From Marisimplicoccus framensis_A (lineage in GTDB: Bacteria > Bacteroidota > Bacteroidia > Flavobacteriales > Flavobacteriaceae), in NCBI GenBank assembly GCA_042088875.1, contig JBELLF010000003.1:1-45613 (forward strand): DNA of 45,613 nucleotides, read 5' to 3'. A program made the position numbers and the translations under genes. Each line of letters opens with the position of its first letter. Positions within the stretch are counted from its first letter, which is position 1. Below, one piece after another: positions 25,200 through 33,338 of the stretch. Below the pieces are notes generated by a model. The model saw nothing but the letters and a program-made list of their open reading frames with translations. It had not been told where the DNA came from and did not search any database.

Positions 25200-25301
25200 G
25201 TAAAATTATAATGCCACAAATTAATTAAATAAAATTTAAATCTCATTAATGGACTATAGGAAATATTTTTTTTATGATTAAATTCGCATAAATTTAAATC
25301 T

Positions 25302-26279
25302 ATGAAGACAGTTCAATTTAGAGAAGCTATATGTGAAGCAATGTCAGAGGAAATGAGAAGAGATGAGAGTGTCTATCTTATGGGTGAGGAAGTTGCTGAA
25401 TATAATGGTGCTTACAAGGCATCAAAGGGAATGCTAGATGAATTTGGTGAATTGAGAGTAATTGATACACCTATTTCTGAAGCTGGTTTCTCTGGAGTTG
25501 GAGTTGGTTCTACAATGGTTGGAGCTAGACCAATTATTGAATTTATGACATTTAATTTTTCACTGGTTGGAATTGATCAAATAATAAATAATGCTGCAAA
25601 AATAAGACAGATGTCTGGTGGTCAATTTCCATGTCCAATTGTTTTTAGAGGTCCAACAGCTTCTGCTGGTCAACTTGGTGCAACTCACTCTCAAGCATTT
25701 GAAAGCTGGTTTGCTAATTGTCCTGGTCTTAAGGTAATTGTGCCATCTAACCCATATGATGCAAAAGGACTTTTAAAGTCTGCAATCAGAGACGATGATC
25801 CAGTTATTTTTATGGAATCTGAACAGATGTATGGTGATAAGGGTGAAATTCCTGAAGGTGAATATACTTTACCGATTGGTGTAGCTGATATTAAAAGAAA
25901 GGGAAAAGATGTAACATTAGTTTCATTTGGAAAGATTATAAAAGAAGCATATATAGCTGCTGATATTCTTGAAAAAGAGGGTATTGAATGTGAAATTATT
26001 GATTTACGAACACTCAGGCCTATTGATTATGATACCGTACTTGAATCAGTTAAAAAAACAAATAGATTAGTAATACTTGAAGAAGCATGGCCTTTTGGAA
26101 ATATATCTACTGATATCTCGCACAAAGTTCAGAATGAACTCTTTGATTTTTTAGATGCACCAATTGAAAAAGTAAATAATGCAGATACTCCTACTCCTTA
26201 CTCTCCAGTTTTATTAGAGGAGTGGCTTCCAAATAGTGAGGAAGTAATTAAAGCAGTTAAAAAAGTTCTCTATATTTAG
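25302..26279 (+). CDS. pdhB: Pyruvate dehydrogenase E1 component, beta subunit
   Basis: The beta subunit of a two-subunit thiamine diphosphate-dependent E1, decarboxylating pyruvate for the PDH complex. The 325 residues show MGEEVAEYNGAYKASKGM (with the ThDP-activating Glu), the DTPISEAGFSGVGVG segment, EFMTFNFSL, and the C-terminal transketolase domain with LRTLRPIDYDTVLESVKKTNRLVILEEAW. No alpha subunit or E2 gene is nearby, so the complex is split in this genome. It is convergent with the pyrophosphatase gene, with which it shares a stop-codon overlap. The 102-nt gap before it holds only near-consensus AT-rich promoter-like sequence. Confidence 0.96.
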   Translation: MKTVQFREAICEAMSEEMRRDESVYLMGEEVAEYNGAYKASKGMLDEFGELRVIDTPISEAGFSGVGVGSTMVGARPIIEFMTFNFSLVGIDQIINNAAKIRQMSGGQFPCPIVFRGPTASAGQLGATHSQAFESWFANCPGLKVIVPSNPYDAKGLLKSAIRDDDPVIFMESEQMYGDKGEIPEGEYTLPIGVADIKRKGKDVTLVSFGKIIKEAYIAADILEKEGIECEIIDLRTLRPIDYDTVLESVKKTNRLVILEEAWPFGNISTDISHKVQNELFDFLDAPIEKVNNADTPTPYSPVLLEEWLPNSEEVIKAVKKVLYI

Positions 26280-28399
26280 CCTACTAGAAGTGGAGCTATA
26301 ACAAGAGCAACAACAGCAATTAATTTAAGAAGAATGTTTAGTGATGGTCCAGATGTGTCTTTAAATGGATCACCAACTGTATCACCAACAACTGCTGCTT
26401 TATGAGCTTCAGTACCTTTTCTTCCATCTTCTTCAATCATTTTTTTTGCATTATCCCATGCACCACCAGCATTTGATTGAAAAATAGCCATTAGAACACC
26501 ACATGATGTAACACCCGCTAAAAGACCACCGAGCATTTCTGCACCACCAGCAAATCCAATTATAACTGGAACTGAAATAGCCATTAATCCTGGAAGAACC
26601 ATCTCTCTTAATGCAGCTTGTGTTGAAATTTCAACACATTTACTATATTCTGCAACACCATCAGCATCATTAAAAATCTTTAGATCTTCTTTCGAAGCTT
26701 TAGAAAGATCTGAGTCATATTTTCTCATTACTTCAAGAGCTGCTTTCAATTTTGGAAGGTCTTTAAATTGTCTTCTCACTTCTTCAATCATACTCATTGC
26801 CGCCTTACCAACTGCCTTCATTGAAAGGGCAGAAAAAACAAATGGGAGCATTGCACCGAGTAAAAGTCCAGCCATAACAACTGGTTTTGAAATATCAATA
26901 GCAGTAATTTCAGCTGTTTGCATAAATGCTGCAAATAAAGCTAGAGCTGTTAGAGCAGCTGATGCAATAGCAAAACCTTTTCCTATTGCTGCAGTTGTAT
27001 TTCCAACTGCATCAAGCTTATCTGTTCTCTCTCTAACTTTAGGATCTAACTCTGCCATTTCTGCAATACCTCCAGCATTATCTGAAATAGGTCCGTATGC
27101 ATCAACTGCCAACTGGATACCTGTATTAGCAAGCATACCAACAGCAGCAATTGCTATTCCATATAGACCAGCAAACTCATAGGAGAGTAATATTGCTGCA
27201 CAAATAAATATAATAGGAAGAGCAGTGGAAATCATTCCAACCCCTAAACCAGATATTATAGTAGTTGCAGGACCAGTTTCTGACTGCTTAACTATTGATA
27301 GAACTGGATTTTTACCAGTTGCAGTGTAATATTCAGTTACTTTACCTACAAGAAGTCCTGCTATTAATCCACTAATCGTTGCAATGAAGACACCATTTGA
27401 TGTATATTCAATATCATTGAAAATCCATGACTCTGGAAGTAAATACCGTATCAAGAAATAAGTAACGGCAATCATTAATCCAGCAGATATAAACTCACCC
27501 ATATTTAAAGCCTTATGAGGATCTCCACCTTCTTTTACTTTAACGAAGAAGGTTCCTACAATAGACATAATTATTCCAGATGCAGCAATAAACAATGGAA
27601 GCAGTACAGCATTAATTTCAATTCCAGAGAATTCACTTAAACTAATAAAAGCAGCACCTAATACCATTGCCCCAATAATTGATCCGACAAAAGATTCAAA
27701 TAAATCAGCTCCCATTCCAGCAACATCTCCAACATTATCTCCAACATTATCTGCAATAGTTGCTGGATTTAAAGGGTGATCTTCTGGAATACCAGCTTCA
27801 ACTTTCCCTACTAAGTCAGCGCCAACATCTGCAGCTTTAGTGTATATTCCACCACCAACTCTGGCAAACAATGCAATAGAAGAAGCACCAAGAGAAAATC
27901 CGGATAAAACTTGTATTACAGTATTTATGTCATCAAACATTGGCCTGTAAATTATAAATAATGAACCAACTCCTAAAACTCCTAAACCAACTACGCCCAT
28001 CCCCATCACAGAACCACCAGAAAATGCAATTTCTAATGCTTTCCCAAGAGAATGTTGAGCAGCATTAGTTGTCCTAACATTGGCCTTGGTTGCAACTTGC
28101 ATACCAATAAAACCTGCTAGACCAGAACATAATGCTCCAACAACAAAAGATACTGCAACCAACCAGCTGCTTCCCTCATTAATGCCTTTGAATGCTAAAA
28201 GAACAGCAGTAATTATTACAAAAACTGATAATATTTTATATTCAGCTTTTAAAAATGCCATTGCACCATCCGCAATATTTTTTGCAATTTTTGCCATTTT
28301 TGCATTTCCAACTTCTTTTTTTGAAACTGATGCATTTTTTATAAAAACAAATATTAATGCAATTACACCAGCTAATGGGATAAGATTTATGTAGTCCAT
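26276..28399 (-). CDS. hppA: Membrane-bound ion-pumping pyrophosphatase (K+-dependent type)
   Basis: It couples pyrophosphate hydrolysis to H+ and/or Na+ export across the inner membrane. The 707 residues make about 16 hydrophobic segments. The substrate motif DVGADLVGKVEAGIPEDHP and the loop NPATIADNVGDNVGDVAGMGADLFES are intact. Ala470 in GNTTAAIGKGF marks the K+-dependent class, because K+-independent enzymes have Lys there. Whether it pumps Na+ or H+ cannot be decided by eye. A good -33/-7 promoter lies just upstream on the minus strand. Together with NQR it suggests a cell that may lean on sodium bioenergetics (inference). Confidence 0.95.
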   Translation of the reverse strand: MDYINLIPLAGVIALIFVFIKNASVSKKEVGNAKMAKIAKNIADGAMAFLKAEYKILSVFVIITAVLLAFKGINEGSSWLVAVSFVVGALCSGLAGFIGMQVATKANVRTTNAAQHSLGKALEIAFSGGSVMGMGVVGLGVLGVGSLFIIYRPMFDDINTVIQVLSGFSLGASSIALFARVGGGIYTKAADVGADLVGKVEAGIPEDHPLNPATIADNVGDNVGDVAGMGADLFESFVGSIIGAMVLGAAFISLSEFSGIEINAVLLPLFIAASGIIMSIVGTFFVKVKEGGDPHKALNMGEFISAGLMIAVTYFLIRYLLPESWIFNDIEYTSNGVFIATISGLIAGLLVGKVTEYYTATGKNPVLSIVKQSETGPATTIISGLGVGMISTALPIIFICAAILLSYEFAGLYGIAIAAVGMLANTGIQLAVDAYGPISDNAGGIAEMAELDPKVRERTDKLDAVGNTTAAIGKGFAIASAALTALALFAAFMQTAEITAIDISKPVVMAGLLLGAMLPFVFSALSMKAVGKAAMSMIEEVRRQFKDLPKLKAALEVMRKYDSDLSKASKEDLKIFNDADGVAEYSKCVEISTQAALREMVLPGLMAISVPVIIGFAGGAEMLGGLLAGVTSCGVLMAIFQSNAGGAWDNAKKMIEEDGRKGTEAHKAAVVGDTVGDPFKDTSGPSLNILLKLIAVVALVIAPLLVG

Positions 28400-28414
28400 T
28401 TTTTAAATTTTTTT

Positions 28415-28447
28415 CAAATATAATACAATGCTAAAAATGGAAAGCAA
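28415..28447 (-). promoter_or_regulatory. Bacteroidota-type promoter of hppA
   Basis: On the minus strand, TTG at 28445-28447 and TATATTTG at 28415-28422 are separated by 22 nt, matching the Bacteroidota TTG/TAnnTTTG promoter. Transcription would begin near 28410, about 11 nt before the hppA ATG. Confidence 0.6.
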
Positions 28448-28467
28448 AAATATGTAGAAAGATATGA

Positions 28468-29070
28468 TTAAAGTTCTTTTTTAATCATTGATAATATTGA
28501 TTCGTAATCTGATTTATTCTCGACAAAATCCATATCATCAACATTTATTTTTAAAAGCTTACCGTTGTCATAATTTGTTATCCAAGCCTCATATCTTTCG
28601 TTTAATCTACTTAGATATTCGATACTAATAGTTTTTTCATACTCTCTACCCCTTTTATGAATTTTATTAACTAGGTTAGGGATACTACTTTGAAGGTAAA
28701 CTAAAAGATCTGGTGGATTGACAAGATTAAGCATTGTATCAAAAAGTGATAAATAATTTTCATAATCTCTTTGAGGCATTAAGCCCATTGCATTTAAGTT
28801 GGGAGCAAAAATAAATGCATCCTCATAAATTGTTCTATCTTGAATAACGTCCACATTGCTTTTTTCAATATCTAGTAACTGTTTGAATCTACTATTTAAA
28901 AAATAAATTTGAAGATTAAATGACCATCTTTCCATGTGACTGTAAAAGTCATCTAGATATGGATTTGCAATTACATCTTCATAATATGGTTTATACTTTA
29001 AGCTTTTTGATAGCTGCTTAGTTAAACTTGTTTTCCCGGCACCAATATTTCCTGCAATTGCTATTCTCAT
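28468..29070 (-). CDS. Deoxynucleoside kinase
   Basis: It phosphorylates deoxynucleosides for salvage. The 200-residue product begins MRIAIAGNIGAGKTSL, putting the P-loop (GNIGAGKTS) at residues 7-15 as in the dNK family. A TTG four codons upstream extends the frame but adds nothing conserved, so I use the ATG at 29070. Further landmarks are NPYLDDFYSHMERWSFNLQIYFL, the DRTIYEDAFIF (DRS-like) motif, and the LID with Arg in KRGREYEK. It is divergent from metK and followed by hppA 68 nt downstream. Confidence 0.93.
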   Translation of the reverse strand: MRIAIAGNIGAGKTSLTKQLSKSLKYKPYYEDVIANPYLDDFYSHMERWSFNLQIYFLNSRFKQLLDIEKSNVDVIQDRTIYEDAFIFAPNLNAMGLMPQRDYENYLSLFDTMLNLVNPPDLLVYLQSSIPNLVNKIHKRGREYEKTISIEYLSRLNERYEAWITNYDNGKLLKINVDDMDFVENKSDYESILSMIKKEL

Positions 29071-29119
29071 AATTCTTGCCAAAATAGTAGGTTTTTTTTA
29101 AAGAAAAAAGCAGAATAAT

Positions 29120-29148
29120 TTGAAATAATATTTTTTTAGTTAATTTTG
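29120..29148 (+). promoter_or_regulatory. Bacteroidota-type promoter of the metK operon
   Basis: TTG at 29120-29122 and TAATTTTG at 29141-29148, spaced by 18 nt, match TTG/TAnnTTTG exactly. The predicted transcript start is at about 29153-29156, directly before the first stem of the SAM-II-like element. The riboswitch would therefore be the very 5' end of the mRNA. Confidence 0.65.
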
Positions 29149-29156
29149 TTTAAAAC

Positions 29157-29207
29157 AGAGGAAGGATTTGACTGATTGCAACCTCTCAAAAAAATTGCTA
29201 AAGCAGT
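29157..29207 (+). promoter_or_regulatory. SAM-II-type riboswitch upstream of metK
   Basis: Stem P1 is AGAGG (29157-29161) with CCTCT (29082+100 to 29186, i.e. 29182-29186). The loop holds GGATTTGACTGATTGCAA, which closely follows the GATTTAACCGTATTGCAA loop known from the metX SAM-II aptamer. The conserved GCTAAA follows at 29197-29202. The pseudoknot is preserved by compensating changes: ACTG (29171-29174) pairs with CAGT (29204-29207). The linker between P1 and GCTAAA is A-rich. The element lies between a good promoter and metK, the SAM synthetase gene, and the operon continues with metY and metX. SAM binding would reduce expression, probably at initiation of translation. Base identities were read directly; the class assignment is from memory of the aptamer sequence. 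Confidence 0.8.
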
Positions 29208-29257
29208 AATTCTTTTACAAGCAATCACGTCTTATTTTTTCTCACAAACTTAAAACT

Positions 29258-30511
29258 ATGTCGTATTTATTTACGTCTGAATCCGTGAGTGAAGGTCATC
29301 CTGACAAGGTCTCTGACCAGATTAGTGACGGGATCTTAGATAATTTTTTAGCTTTTGATCCAAATTCAAAAGTTGCCTGTGAAACATTAGTTACAACTGG
29401 ACAAGTAGTTTTGTCTGGAGAGGTTACTAGCTCTACATATATTGATGTGCAAAATGTTGCTAGAGAAATAATTAAGGACATAGGGTATAATAATGATTTG
29501 TACAAGTTTTCAGGAGAATCATGTGCAGTTATGTCATTAATTCATGAGCAGTCAGAAGACATCTTAAGAGGAGTAGAAAGAGATACAAAGGAGGATCAAG
29601 GTGCAGGAGATCAAGGAATAATGTTTGGTTATGCGTGTAATGAAACTCAAGAAAGTATTCCTCTTACCCTAGATATTGCTAATAAATTACTTTTCGAACT
29701 CTCAAGTCTTAGAAGATCAAAAACAATTCCATATTTAAGACCTGATTCAAAGTCTCAAGTTACTATTGAATATGATGAAAATGATAATCCGTTAAGAATA
29801 GATACAATTGTAATCTCAACTCAGCATGATGATTTTGATAGTGATGATAAAAAAATGCTGGATAAAATAAGACAAGATATAATTGAGATATTAATTCCAA
29901 TAGTAAAGGAAAGTTATCCTGAAAGTATTCAAAAATTATTTAATGATAGTATTAAATACCATGTTAATCCGACCGGAAAATTTGTTATTGGTGGACCACA
30001 TGGAGATACAGGTTTAACTGGACGAAAAATAATTATTGATACTTATGGAGGAAGAGGAGCACATGGTGGAGGAGCCTTTAGTGGAAAAGATCCAAGTAAA
30101 GTTGATAGAAGTGCAGCATATGCGGCAAGACATATATCCAAGAATTTAGTTAAAGCAGGTGTGTCTGAAGAGATTTTAATTCAAGTAGGATATGCTATTG
30201 GAGTTGCTGAGCCAGTATCACTTAATGTAAATACATGTGGTAAATCAAAATTAAATATTTCAGATTCAAAACTATCGAACATTGTCAATGAGATATTTGA
30301 CTTAAAACCTCACTCGATAGAATCAAGATTTAAGTTGAGAGATCCAATATATCTTGAAACTGCATCATATGGGCATATGGGTAGAAAATCTGAAAAAAAA
30401 ACCAAAACATTTAACTCAAAATATTCTGGAGTTAAAAAAATCGAGGTTGAGCTTTTCCCATGGGAGAAGCTAGAATATGTTGAGGAAATAATTAAATCAC
30501 TAAAACTATGA
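29258..30511 (+). CDS. metK: S-adenosylmethionine synthetase
   Basis: MetK makes SAM from methionine and ATP. The 417 residues start with YLFTSESVSEGHPDKVSDQISDGILD, contain GAGDQGIMFGYA (ATP/methionine site) and GGAFSGKDPSKVDRSAAYAARH, and end in a typical C-terminal domain. It is the first gene after the SAM-II-type element and overlaps metY by 4 nt (ATGA), so the switch would control the operon by sensing its own product. Confidence 0.98.
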   Translation: MSYLFTSESVSEGHPDKVSDQISDGILDNFLAFDPNSKVACETLVTTGQVVLSGEVTSSTYIDVQNVAREIIKDIGYNNDLYKFSGESCAVMSLIHEQSEDILRGVERDTKEDQGAGDQGIMFGYACNETQESIPLTLDIANKLLFELSSLRRSKTIPYLRPDSKSQVTIEYDENDNPLRIDTIVISTQHDDFDSDDKKMLDKIRQDIIEILIPIVKESYPESIQKLFNDSIKYHVNPTGKFVIGGPHGDTGLTGRKIIIDTYGGRGAHGGGAFSGKDPSKVDRSAAYAARHISKNLVKAGVSEEILIQVGYAIGVAEPVSLNVNTCGKSKLNISDSKLSNIVNEIFDLKPHSIESRFKLRDPIYLETASYGHMGRKSEKKTKTFNSKYSGVKKIEVELFPWEKLEYVEEIIKSLKL

Positions 30512-31779
30512 ATCATAATGATCAAACACTTGCACTACATGCAGGTCACAATACAACAAAGACAGAGGGGACAAGAGCTGTTCCAATCTATCAAACTACA
30601 TCTTATGTATTTGATGACACTGACCATGCTGCTAATTTATTTTCACTAGCTGAGCCTGGATATATATATACAAGACTTAATAACCCAACAGCTGATATTC
30701 TTGAACAAAGACTAGCTTCATTGGAGGGAGGAATTGCTGCAGTTGCTACATCGTCAGGATCTGCTGCTCTAGCTACAACCCTTTTAACATTATTGAAAAC
30801 TGGGGATCACATTGTAGCTTCAAACAGTCTATATGGAGGAACTTATAATTTATTAAACGTTACACTTCCAAGGTATGGGATAACTACAACATTTGTAGAC
30901 CCTGATGATCCAGATAATTTTTCTCAAGCAATAAATGATAATACTAGGGCTGTGTATATTGAAAGTATTGGTAATCCTAAACTGGATATATTAGATGTTG
31001 AATCCATATCCAAAATTGCCAAAAAAGCAAAACTCCCACTAATAGTTGACAATACTGTAGCTACTCCATATTTATTAAAACCAATTGATTATGGTGCAGA
31101 TATTGTAATTCACTCTACTACAAAATACATAACGGGAAATGGAACTTCAATAGGGGGTATTATAATTGATGCTGGTAAATTTGACTGGAGTAGTGGACTA
31201 TTTAATGAATTCACTGAACCATCAGCTGGATATCATGGTCTTGTATATCATGATGCACTTGGACCTGCAGCATTTATTGCAAAAGTAAGAATTGAGGGAC
31301 TAAGAGATCTTGGTAGTGCTCCAAGTCCATTTAATTGTTTTCAAACAATTCAAGGATTAGAAACCCTATCTGTAAGAATTAAGAAACACTCTGAAAATGC
31401 ATTGAAAGTTGCAGAGTGGCTTGAAACTCAAGATGAAGTAGCATGGGTGAATTATCCAGGTCTCAAATCATCTAAATATTATGATCTTTCAAAGAAATAT
31501 TTAAAGGGAGGTCAAAGTGGAATTGTTACTTTTGGATTAAAAGGAGGGTTTGAGTCTGCAAAAAAATTGACAGATAGTACCAAAATATTTTCTTTGCTTG
31601 CAAACTTTGGTGACTCCAAATCTCTAATAATTCATCCTTCAAGCACAACTCATCAACAATTAAATGAGGATCAGCAAAAATCCACAGGGGTTACATCAGA
31701 TCTAGTAAGACTAAGTATAGGACTTGAAGACACTAATGATCTAATTAATGATCTAAAAGAGGCAATTAAGTCTATATAA
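30508..31779 (+). CDS. metY: O-acetylhomoserine sulfhydrylase
   Basis: This PLP enzyme of the Cys/Met metabolism family makes homocysteine from O-acetylhomoserine and sulfide. The 423 residues show ALHAGHNTTKTEGTRAVPIYQTTSYVF, a typical MetY N-terminus, and YTRLNNPTADILEQRLASLEGG. The Schiff-base Lys206 is in HSTTKYITGNG. The long C-terminal region with FGDSKSLIIHPSSTTHQQL also matches the family. It sits between metK and a MetX-like gene with no gap, so the SAM switch also covers direct sulfhydrylation. Confidence 0.96.
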   Translation: MNHNDQTLALHAGHNTTKTEGTRAVPIYQTTSYVFDDTDHAANLFSLAEPGYIYTRLNNPTADILEQRLASLEGGIAAVATSSGSAALATTLLTLLKTGDHIVASNSLYGGTYNLLNVTLPRYGITTTFVDPDDPDNFSQAINDNTRAVYIESIGNPKLDILDVESISKIAKKAKLPLIVDNTVATPYLLKPIDYGADIVIHSTTKYITGNGTSIGGIIIDAGKFDWSSGLFNEFTEPSAGYHGLVYHDALGPAAFIAKVRIEGLRDLGSAPSPFNCFQTIQGLETLSVRIKKHSENALKVAEWLETQDEVAWVNYPGLKSSKYYDLSKKYLKGGQSGIVTFGLKGGFESAKKLTDSTKIFSLLANFGDSKSLIIHPSSTTHQQLNEDQQKSTGVTSDLVRLSIGLEDTNDLINDLKEAIKSI

Positions 31780-31780
31780 T

Positions 31781-32746
31781 TTGGAAGATGAATTAAAACA
31801 TATTTTAATCGAAGATTTTGAAATTCAATCAGGATTCAAAATCAAAAAGATTGAACTTACATATCAAATCTTTGGTATGCCTATTGGGAGTTCTCCAGTT
31901 ATTCTTGTAAATCATGCTTTAACTGGAAACTCAATTGTTTCAGGTAAGAATGGATGGTGGAGAGATATTGTAGGTGATAATAAACCTATAGACACTAAAA
32001 AATTCACTGTAATATGTTTTAATATCCCAGGTAACGGATTTAATGAAAATTGTTTTGACTATTCTATAAATATTAATTTGGGTGATGTAGCCTTATTATT
32101 TATCAAGGCATTAGAAATATTAAAAATTTCTAAATTATTCGCTATAACTGGAGGCTCAATTGGAGGTTGTCTTACTTGGGAAATGTTAGCTATTAAAAAT
32201 GATATTGCCGATAAAATAATTCCTATTGCTGCAGATTGGAAGGCTAATGACTGGTTAATTGCGAATACCTATCTCCAAGATAGAATCCTTGAAAATTCTA
32301 GAGACCCAGTTGCAGATGCTAGAATCCATGCAATGACTTTTTACAGAACACCAAAGTCTTTAAATGAAAGATTTAAAAGAACTATAAATTATGAGAAGGG
32401 TGTATTTAATGTTGAATCATGGCTAGATCACCACGGTGTTAAGTTACATCAAAGATTTAGTCTTGACTCTTATAAATTTTTAAATAAATTATTAAGATCA
32501 TCAGACATAACTAGAGACGGTATTAGTTTTGAGAGGAAACTTCAAAATGTAAAATCAAAAATAGATATAATATCAGTTGATACTGATATATTTTTTCTTC
32601 CTGATGAAGATTTTGAAACTACATCTATTTTAAAGTCCAATAAAATTCCCGTTAATAATCACATTATTAACTCAATTCATGGACATGATGCTTTTTTAAT
32701 TGAAACCAAACAAATTTCAGATATCTTTACAAAAATTTTAAAATAA
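31781..32746 (+). CDS. metX: Homoserine O-acetyltransferase-like alpha/beta hydrolase
   Basis: MetX acetylates homoserine, the substrate for MetY. The 321-residue product has the alpha/beta-hydrolase pattern of MetX: ILVNHALTGNS for the oxyanion region, the nucleophile Ser126 in GGSIGGCLTWEM, a late Asp in ISVDTDIFFLPDED, and the catalytic His in HGHDAFLIE. It is slightly shorter than usual (about 350). The start is a TTG one base after the metY stop. The closest ATG is out of frame, so this non-ATG start is the only one that keeps the N-terminus. Operon context supports the assignment. Confidence 0.88.
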   Translation: MEDELKHILIEDFEIQSGFKIKKIELTYQIFGMPIGSSPVILVNHALTGNSIVSGKNGWWRDIVGDNKPIDTKKFTVICFNIPGNGFNENCFDYSININLGDVALLFIKALEILKISKLFAITGGSIGGCLTWEMLAIKNDIADKIIPIAADWKANDWLIANTYLQDRILENSRDPVADARIHAMTFYRTPKSLNERFKRTINYEKGVFNVESWLDHHGVKLHQRFSLDSYKFLNKLLRSSDITRDGISFERKLQNVKSKIDIISVDTDIFFLPDEDFETTSILKSNKIPVNNHIINSIHGHDAFLIETKQISDIFTKILK

Positions 32747-33174
32747 TGGCAATTTACTTAGATAGAGTTAATGACAAATACCTATTTGAATTATCAAATG
32801 AAAATGGTCATAAAGTTCATTTAGATAGAAAATACTCACCAGACTATCAAGTTCAAGGAGCTAGCCCTATGGAGCTTCTACTTATGGGAGTTGCAGGCTG
32901 CAGTAGTATAGATATCATTTCTATTTTAGAAAAACAAAAGTTAGATCCTAAATCATACAAAATGGAAGTCGAGGGTGAAAGAGAATCTGAACCAGGTAGA
33001 CCATATAAGAGGATTCATGTAAAACTATTGATTGAAGGAGAAATTCCAGGTGATAAAATAATTCGTGCAGCATCACTAAGTTTTGATAAATATTGTTCCG
33101 TTTCAAAAAATCTTGAGAAATCAACTTTGATAGAGCACTCAATTTATCTTAATGGAGAGCTAATTAAAAAATAG
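32746..33174 (+). CDS. OsmC family thiol peroxidase-like protein
   Basis: A 142-residue protein of the OsmC/Ohr fold. Both redox cysteines are present: Cys52 in GVAGCSSIDI and Cys117 in FDKYCSVSKNLE. The PMELLLMGVAGC and YKRIHVKLLIEGEIPG segments are typical of the YhfA-like OsmC subgroup. It starts on the last base of the metX stop, so it is the last gene of the SAM-controlled operon. A role in handling sulfur compounds or peroxides is plausible but not proven. Confidence 0.92.
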   Translation: MAIYLDRVNDKYLFELSNENGHKVHLDRKYSPDYQVQGASPMELLLMGVAGCSSIDIISILEKQKLDPKSYKMEVEGERESEPGRPYKRIHVKLLIEGEIPGDKIIRAASLSFDKYCSVSKNLEKSTLIEHSIYLNGELIKK

Positions 33175-33184
33175 TCTAAAAAGT

Positions 33185-33214
33185 TTGATATTTTAAATAC
33201 CTATTATACTTTTG
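33185..33214 (+). promoter_or_regulatory. Bacteroidota-type promoter of the pheA operon
   Basis: TTG at 33185-33187 and TACTTTTG at 33207-33214, spaced by 19 nt, match the TTG/TAnnTTTG consensus exactly. Transcription would begin at about 33219-33222, at or next to the ATG of the leader peptide at 33222. The promoter shows that the attenuator downstream belongs to pheA and is not the end of the met operon. Confidence 0.65.
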
Positions 33215-33221
33215 TTAGGTT

Positions 33222-33281
33222 ATGAAACAAAATTTTAATTTTTATTATACATATTACTTCTCTCATCAGAAGGCAGGATAA
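33222..33281 (+). CDS. Phe/Tyr leader peptide of the pheA attenuator
   Basis: An ORF of 19 codons plus TAA encoding MKQNFNFYYTYYFSHQKAG. Seven of the nine residues at positions 5-13 are Phe or Tyr (codons UUU, UUU, UAU, UAU, UAU, UAC, UUC), followed by a short tail whose last codons form the 5' arm of the antiterminator. It resembles enterobacterial pheL in principle, but with both Phe and Tyr codons. This fits an operon that makes both amino acids. Starvation for charged tRNA-Phe or tRNA-Tyr would stall the ribosome at 33234-33260 and leave the antiterminator free. The start is at, or within a few nt of, the predicted transcript start. Confidence 0.85.
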   Translation: MKQNFNFYYTYYFSHQKAG

Positions 33282-33317
33282 TTATGTATAATTCAATTAA
33301 AATATAATAGTCCTGTC
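33257..33317 (+). promoter_or_regulatory. Competing leader structures (protector hairpin and antiterminator)
   Basis: Protector hairpin: CTTCT (33257-33261) with AGAAG (33268-33272). Antiterminator: 33272-33287 pairs with 33302-33317, where 15 of 16 positions pair (three are G-U) and one is an A-A mismatch. Its 3' arm contains TCCTGTC, which includes the 5' arm of the terminator, so the two structures exclude each other. The 5' arm abuts the leader stop codon (33279-33281). A ribosome finishing the peptide would therefore mask it and let the terminator form. Confidence 0.78.
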
Positions 33318-33336
33318 AAATCAGGACTTTTTTTTT
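33309..33336 (+). terminator. Rho-independent attenuator terminator before pheA
   Basis: The perfect 7-bp stem AGTCCTG/CAGGACT (33309-33315 with 33322-33328) has a TCAAAT loop, followed by nine consecutive T residues (33328-33336). The tract ends 2 nt before the pheA ATG at 33339. Such a terminator between a leader peptide and the first gene is the classic attenuator arrangement. It is the only strong intrinsic terminator I see in the window. Confidence 0.88.
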
Positions 33337-33338
33337 AT

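Noticed and set aside
25200..25301. Promoter of pdhB
   Set aside because: TAAATTCG and TAAATTTA occur in the gap but neither matches TAnnTTTG fully and no -33 TTG is at the right distance, so I left it out of the feature list.
33309..33336. The hairpin as an ordinary terminator of the metK-osmC operon
   Set aside because: A separate promoter and a leader peptide lie between osmC and the hairpin, and an antiterminator competes with it, so an attenuator explains it better; it may also stop read-through from the met operon.
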